A stretch of 20,000 nt of DNA, from the NCBI GenBank assembly GCA_963575745.1, contig CAUYUJ010022077.1, positions 2,501-22,500 of the forward strand, in the 5' to 3' direction. This DNA comes from Prorocentrum cordatum (taxonomy: Eukaryota; Sar; Dinophyceae; Prorocentrales; Prorocentraceae). Within the stretch, counting starts at the first letter, position 1; each line of letters begins with the position of its first letter. A model generated the notes under the pieces. It saw nothing but the letters and a program-made list of their open reading frames with translations. It had not been told where the DNA came from and did not search any database. The position numbers and the translations under genes are program-made. This document shows positions 15,591-20,000 of the stretch, one piece after another.

Positions 15591-15689
15591 CCTTTTTCAT
15601 CACTGCCGCCCCCTCATTTCCACTCATCCGCGGTCCCCTGATATTCCTGGTCCTTCCGCTCCTTCCACTCCAGCTCCTTCTGCTGTTGC

Positions 15690-16180
15690 TCGTCCTCGTC
15701 CTCGTCCTCCTCCTCCTCCTCGTCGTCGTCCTCCTCCTCCTCCTCCTCCTCCTCCTCCTCCTCCTCCTCCTCCCCCTCCTCCCCCTCCCCATCCGCAACT
15801 CACTTTCCGATTACGCACGACGCGATGGGGTCTTCCTGGGAGTTCCAGGTCCGCTATGACATGAGTCCCCCCCTCCCCTCCCCTCTCCTCCCTCCTTCCC
15901 CCTCCTCCCTCCACAATTAAACCATATGGATACGACTCTCCCTCCTCACCTGGAATTGTCCTGAAGATCTCCCGCCCCCCTCCGCGACCCCCTCCCCCTT
16001 TCCACCTCCCCCTTCTCGCTCCCCCTCCGTTCCATCAACTAGGAAATCAGCTGAAACCCGCTCCCCCCCCTCTGGGCCCCCTCCGTTCCCCCTCCTTCCC
16101 TTCCCTCCCATTCCTTCCCTCCCCCTTCCTCCCTCCCCTCCCCCCCCTCCCCCCCCCTCCCCCTCCCACCAGCCAGAAAA
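15690..16180. repeat. CTC trinucleotide run and extended pyrimidine tract
   Basis: CTCGTC/CTCCTC units run uninterrupted from about 15705 to 15785. After a short mixed segment (15790-15860), C/T-rich sequence resumes to about 16170, including long CCCCTCCCCCC runs. CTGGAATTGTCCTGAAGATC near 15950 and GGAAATCAGCTGAAAACCC-like phrases twice (16043-16060 and 16175-16192) are the only non-repetitive echoes; the latter pair is a duplicated segment. No gene. Confidence 0.65.
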
Positions 16181-16463
16181 TCAACTGAAAACCCGCCGCC
16201 GCCCCCCCACCCCCACCTGCCGAGGAGCCCCTGGCGACCCCAAAGGGCCCCGTAGACGAGGCCCAGAAGAGGAGGCCCCCCAGAGGTGTCACGATGCCCC
16301 CGAAGGTCCCCAGAAAAGGGCCCACCCCACACCCGCCGCGGGCGGCCCGCGGGCCGGCGAGGGGCCCGCCCGAAGAACCCCAGGGAAGGAGGAGGAAGGA
16401 GGGAGTGAGGGGGGGGGGGGGGGGGGCAGAGGAGGGAGGGAGGTGAGGACCAAGGATAAGGGG
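16181..16463. other. GC-rich spacer, no gene seen
   Basis: Contains CCAAAGGGCCCC-like phrases loosely reminiscent of the CCAAGAGG repeats, a self-complementary CCGCGGGCGGCCCGCGGG segment near 16336-16353, and a G17-type run near 16410-16426. Open frames are Pro/Gly-rich low complexity. Confidence 0.4.
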
Positions 16464-16616
16464 TGGGGGGACACATCGACCTGGAATCGGCGATACATCG
16501 CCGATAGATCGGCGCGATAAGCCCCGATAGGGAATGCCCCCCCTATATCCATCCCCCCTATCTGCGATGAGTGGACGATTGGTGATCGATGCGTCACCCT
16601 TATGTGTATCCCCCCT
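16464..16616. repeat. CATCGGCGATA-type palindromic cluster with CCCCCCTAT repeats
   Basis: AATCGGCGATACATCGCCGATAGATCGGCGCGAT (split by length here: 16486-16505, then 16506-16519) is a run of overlapping palindromes like those in the coding-region element at 9215-9290. It is followed by three CCCCCCTAT copies (about 16538, 16553, 16610). GGGGGGACACAT (16465-16476) and ATGTGTATCCCCCC (16602-16615) are inverted with a 2-base gap, so a second small MITE-like element is possible. Confidence 0.42.
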
Positions 16617-16739
16617 ATCGTTGACTCTGAGGTGAGAGGGAGGAATGAGGAGTGAGGGAGTGGAGTGAGGAGGGAGGTTGGTTGGTGCCTGGGGAGGCGA
16701 GCGCTGGTGGACCTGCGGGTGCAGTGCCTATGTTGGTCG

Positions 16740-17030
16740 CCCGGTCTGTGTGTGTGTGCGTGTGTGTGTGTGTGGATGTTGTGGTGTGTTTGTGTTGTGT
16801 GTTGTGTGCGTTGTTGTTTTGTGTGTGTGTGTTATGTGCGTTGTGTGTTGTGTGTAATGTGTGTTGTGCGTATGTGTTGTGTGTATGTTGTGTGTGTGTG
16901 TTGCGTGTGTGTTGTGTGTGTGTGTGTTGCGTGTGTTGTGTATGAGTGTGTGTGTGTGTTGTGTGCTGTGTGTGTGTGTTGTGTATGAGTGTGTGTGTGT
17001 GTGTGGTGGGTGGGGGGTGGGGGGGGGGGA
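16740..17030. repeat. Degenerate GT/TG tract with duplicated segment, ending in a G run
   Basis: TGTG-based sequence with TTGTG, TGCG and TATG interruptions runs about 260 bp, then passes into GGGTGGGGGGTGGGG. TTGTGTATGAGTGTGTGTGT is repeated near 16935 and 16978. The tract may adopt Z-DNA. In open frames it gives Cys-Val strings (plus) or His-Thr strings (minus), which explains the long His/Thr-rich frame crossing it. Confidence 0.9.
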
Positions 17031-17938
17031 CGAGTCCCGCCCCAACAACCCTGCGCATGCCCCCCACCTGCCATAGGAGTCCGGTGACATGGACGCCAGG
17101 CGGACGAGGGGAGGAGGGCCATGGGTGGGGAGGAGGGCCATGGGTCGGCGCGTCGAGAGCCCGAGGCAAAACAGCCTGGGTGCAGCATCGCTCCCGAGAG
17201 GCCCTCTGGCCATGAGCCACCCTGACCCCCAACCCGGCATCTGAGCAGGCAGCAGCTGCACAATGCGTCGCCGGCCATGGCTGTCCCTGTCGGAGGCCTG
17301 GGCCACGGACCCACTCCAGAGGCGCTCCCATGGGGAAGTGCGGGACAAGCGCGGACCGCCCAAGGGAGGCGATTGCACGGATCCAGCCCAGCCTCGGTGC
17401 GGCCCCGTGCGAAGGATACCGCAGTTCTCCCTGCCGTGGGGGCAGGAGGTCTGGATCCGCCTGAAAGGTAAGAGGGCCCGGTCGGGAAGGGACGCGGTGG
17501 CCGGGAGAGTGAGCGTTTTGTCGCGTCACCCTGGCTGGTCCGCCTGGTCTCGCCTGTCCGTTGCGGAGGGGGGAAAGAGTGAGGGAGGGAGAAGCAGGAG
17601 AGGAAGAGGGGGAGGAGAAGCCAGAGAGAGGGGAGGCGAAGGAGGCCAGGGGGATGTGGGGAGTTGTCGCTCCGTCGCGCCCCCCCCTGCCCCACGGTCT
17701 CGTCCAAGCCTGGCCGTTCTCGACGAGCTCTGGCCCAGAAGCGCGCCGCAGAGGAGGCGTCCAGGTCCTTCGCCCACACGGCCCCCTCCTGGTACCCTGC
17801 CTCCTCTCCTCTCGGGGGCGTCCAAGAGGAGGGTATCCAAGAGGGGTCTGTGCAAATCATGGGCCGAGGCATGTGCGCGGCCCAAGGGGAAGCCAGGGAC
17901 GTAATGAAATAAGAAGAGGCGCCATGAAAGCTGAGGAG
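17031..17938. other. Gene-poor GC-rich stretch; one weak exon candidate
   Basis: A short duplication GGAGGAGGGCCATGGGT lies at about 17110 and 17128. On the plus strand a frame from ATG 17263 has mixed-looking sequence (RRIPQFSLPWGQEVWIRLK) that ends exactly at AAAG|GTAAG (17464-17472), a good 5' splice site, so 17263-17467 might be an exon. Beyond it the frame enters GA-rich low-complexity DNA. A long minus-strand frame over the same DNA is Pro/Ser/Arg-rich and unconvincing. No downstream exon was recognised. Confidence 0.25.
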
Positions 17939-17962
17939 ATATCATGGCCCCCGCCATGATAT
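17939..17962. other. Perfect 10-bp hairpin at the 3' side of the RT relic
   Basis: ATATCATGGC (17939-17948) and GCCATGATAT (17953-17962) are exact reverse complements with a CCCC loop. The hairpin lies just beyond the point where the reverse-transcriptase-like relic (minus strand) loses coding character, so it could belong to that element's 3' end. CCCCCCC runs follow immediately. Confidence 0.7.
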
Positions 17963-18016
17963 GCACCCCCCCTAGTCATCCCCCCCCTCTTGGCCGCCCC
18001 CAATCCTCCTGTGCGC

Positions 18017-19420
18017 TCAGCGAGGAGTTACCACAGCAGGCTTTCTCCGCTCGCGCCTGCTCTGGCCGAGCAGGACCTCGTGCGCTCGGCCGCCCAGGCC
18101 AGACAGCGCTCCAGCGCGCGATGTGCGCCCCATCCGCGGGGGGTCCACGTCGCACCAGATACAGCTTCGCCGCTTCGCCCCTGACTCCTGGCCCTCTTTG
18201 TGCGTCAGTCGGATGAGATGCGCCCTGAGCCTTGCCAGAGATCGCTGCTCCAAGAGAGCCTTCCAGGGCAGGCTGGCCTTGAAGGCGTTCACAAGATCGA
18301 TGAACGGCTCGCCCGCCAGCTGGAGGTAGGGTCCTGGCAGCACAGTGCCGCCGCTTGCGGTCTCCAGCAATCATTGCACTTTTTGCGCGCCAGTGCCTGC
18401 ACATATGATCTATATTGAAGCTGGGACCCCTCCGTTCTTGCTTTCGAAAAAAAGGCCATTCTAGTATTTCCCACCGAGAGAGCATGTCTACTGATCGAGC
18501 TGCCCAGGAGGTGGTGCAGTTATGAGCCCGACGAAACACTGCCACATTGGTATGTAGTTTGCCCGTTGACCAGAGGGCGGCCCTTTTCATGGCCACATCT
18601 ACGATCGCCCTGTCTGCGCCCGACAACTTCCAGCCCAGCTCTGCCCCAGCCACGGCCTCGCTCCGCCAGAGAAGCGCCCCCAAGAATGCGAGGCCTCACT
18701 CGCGGTACCGGGCGTCCAATTTGTCTTCTGCCCCCGGCGCGACTGCTAGGAGGCACCTCGCAAATCGGATGCCCCCCTCCACTCGTACCTCAAAGGCCTC
18801 CACTGCAGTGGACAGAGGGAGGGCCCCGCTTGCTACGCGCCCTGCCACACTGGCATTTTGCCCGCTGGCCGCCGCCAGCTTCGGGGAAACAGAGCGTTCG
18901 AGTGCTAGGTCGCCTCGCCAATCCAGACCTAACCGCTGGTGCGTGCGGACGTAGTGAACCTCCATCGGATCCTTCATAGACAGGTGCAAATGCAACGGTG
19001 GCCAAAGGGGAGGCGCGGCGCGGTGGCCCGGCCCTCCCGCAAGAATAAGAGCGTGTTTGTCTGGCTTGGCATGGGGGATGCTTTGTGCGTCCGTGACCAG
19101 GAAGACAGGATGTCCAGGGAGTGTTGGGCCCCTGCTCAAGAGGATGAGAATGACACAGGGTCTCTCGCATGGAGTAAGGCCGCCAGCCGCAGCAGGGCCG
19201 CAGTATCCATGGCCCGCAACACTGACGCCCCCAGGTCTGGAGAGACGCTGAGAAGTTCAGGAGCCCAGAAGGGTTCGCTTCCACTGAGCGCATGGACCAG
19301 GCGGCGCACGAGCCCCCGGCGCGGGGCGCCAGAGACCATCCAGACGTGGTTGCCCCAGATCTCTGGGATGGTGGCACCGATGTCTACACCTTGTCCTGCT
19401 GCGTGTAGCTCCCTGGTCAA
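18017..19420 (-). pseudogene. Reverse-transcriptase-like retroelement relic (non-LTR type)
   Basis: Four minus-strand pieces in succession look coding. (1) 19420-19136: DIGATIPEIWGNHVWMV at about 19384-19334 fits RT motif A and the segment after it (DFxAAFPS...H.W.V); SGAPRRGLVRRLVHAL follows. (2) 19139-18696, shifted frame: AKPDKHALILAGG near 19067 fits the NPxKT block; then YVRTHQRLGLDWRGDLALE fits the YLG region, followed by SPKLAAASG and RFARCLLAVAPGAE. (3) 18695-18380, same frame as 2 but after an in-frame TGA (18698-18696): GLAFLGALLWRSEAVAGAEL, AIVDVAMKRAALWS. (4) 18370-18017, shifted: LQLAGEPFIDLVNAF, LLEQRSLARLRAHLIRL and a CIWC zinc-type pair at about 18163-18152. The catalytic motif C (xADD) is not found between pieces 1 and 2, where the sequence looks shortened. 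At least two frameshifts and one stop: a dead copy. No endonuclease domain is visible upstream. A LINE-like origin is inferred from motif order. Confidence 0.62.
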
Positions 19421-19847
19421 TGAATTCTTCCATGTGAATAAATAGGGAAGGTAAGCGGTCCGATCACACCCCCCTCAGATATGTCTTGCGTGACGACTAC
19501 CATGCCTGACCCGCTTATGAAAACGTGAGCGTGGTCCTCGTCGAAGGTGCTTCCAACTAAGGAAGGGCTCCATCACGGACACGCCCCACTGTAGATAGGG
19601 AGTGCAAGAGGCTCTGTCTCCACGTCAGAGGGAACGCTTTCCGGAGGTCACCGAGGAGAAGGAGGAAGGGATAGAGGGATGAGGAGGGAGAGAGGGAGGA
19701 GGGCAGGCTAGGTGCGCAAGCGTCTTAACTGACGTCCTACCCCTCCCTCCCATCCCTTACCATGGCGTAGATATCCTCTCTGTTCGCACAGCCGGATGTC
19801 GAGCAGGGCAAAGATCCCCAGATGGTGCGAGATGCATGGTAGTGCAC
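19421..19847. other. Upstream flank of the RT relic; nothing firmly supported
   Basis: On the minus strand about 42 codons open at 19548-19420 (FDEDHAHVFISGSG, then EGGVIGPLTFPIYSHG) could be more of the decayed retroelement, but no RT motif is clear. The rest is GA-rich (19645-19705) and mixed sequence. TCCCTCCCATCCCTTACC (19743-19760) is loosely inverted relative to GGAAGGGATAGAGGGATG (19664-19681). Confidence 0.3.
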
Positions 19848-20000
19848 GGAAATGAAGCCAGCGTTGCAGCGGGGGCACGATTCCGATCGAGCGGAAGCGC
19901 GGAAATGAAGCCAGCGCTGCAGCGGGAGCACGATTTGGATCGAGCGGAAGCCGCAGAATGCCATGGCATAGCACTGGAAATGAGGCCAGCGCTGCAGCGG
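19848..20000. repeat. 53-bp tandem repeat running off the window
   Basis: GGAAATGAAGCCAGCGTTGC starts at 19848, recurs at 19901 (53 bp later), and starts again at 19976 after a unit carrying an extra 22 bp (CGCAGAATGCCATGGCATAGC region, which contains the palindrome GCCATGGC). Each unit continues AGCGGGrGCACGATTCCGATCGAGCGGAAGC. The array is cut by the window edge. Short minus-strand frames here are repeat translation. Confidence 0.88.

Noticed and set aside
16832-17872. 346-codon minus-strand frame ending in His-Thr repeats
   Set aside because: The His/Thr part is the GT tract, and the rest is Pro/Ser/Arg low complexity over GC-rich DNA without a recognisable domain.

Overview
This window looks like non-coding-dominated nuclear DNA of a GC-rich protist with a very repeat-laden genome. 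A dinoflagellate (Symbiodiniaceae, Prorocentrum or Polarella type) is the best guess. That is inference from three things: the density of diverged mini- and microsatellites, a long intronless acidic/alanine-rich gene, and a decayed reverse transcriptase of the kind I associate with dinoflagellate genomes. Nothing looks bacterial: there are no operons, no Shine-Dalgarno-led gene chains and no CRISPR. Most of the long open frames here are by-products of stop-poor tandem repeats and are not called as genes.

Layout. 1-2000: GC-rich sequence with a direct-repeat-flanked GGA tract and one possible terminal exon on the minus strand. 2000-6440: a satellite zone made of a GGGCACCAAGGCAA-type minisatellite (two blocks), pentanucleotide CTCTA arrays, a 197-bp MITE-like element inserted in such an array, a GTT tract, an 11-bp GCGACCCACCC minisatellite punctuated by three copies of a longer unit, a roughly 490-bp purine strand with long GAC runs, a CCAAGAGG-type degenerate repeat and a GCCGTGCGGAT-type repeat. 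6490-6560: a tRNA-like (SINE-head-like) stretch. 6914-9481 (minus): the one well-supported gene. It encodes 855 residues: an N-terminal low-complexity half with four copies of an xLxxLxxxCLPGA motif and a 97-residue tandem duplication, and a C-terminal half with two tandem HNH/treble-clef-like zinc modules. A palindromic, MITE-like 205-bp segment lies in frame inside its coding region.

9860-12290: an 80-90 bp satellite organised into about 505-bp higher-order units. It is split by a roughly 603-bp insertion (10806-11408) that carries its own inverted termini and a CCAAGAGG-type core, and whose right end matches the right end of the 4690-5445 block. 12300-17950: mostly unassigned sequence, with pyrimidine tracts, a GT tract and a second CATCGGCGATA-type palindromic cluster. 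17990-19420 (minus): a reverse-transcriptase-like relic in at least three frame segments with an in-frame TGA. The window ends inside a 53-bp tandem repeat that runs off the edge.

No metabolic pathway or gene cluster can be reconstructed. The biological content is one probable nuclear zinc-module protein set among nested repeat elements, several of which can be ordered in time by who is inserted in whom. All family assignments rest on motif reading only; no search was run.
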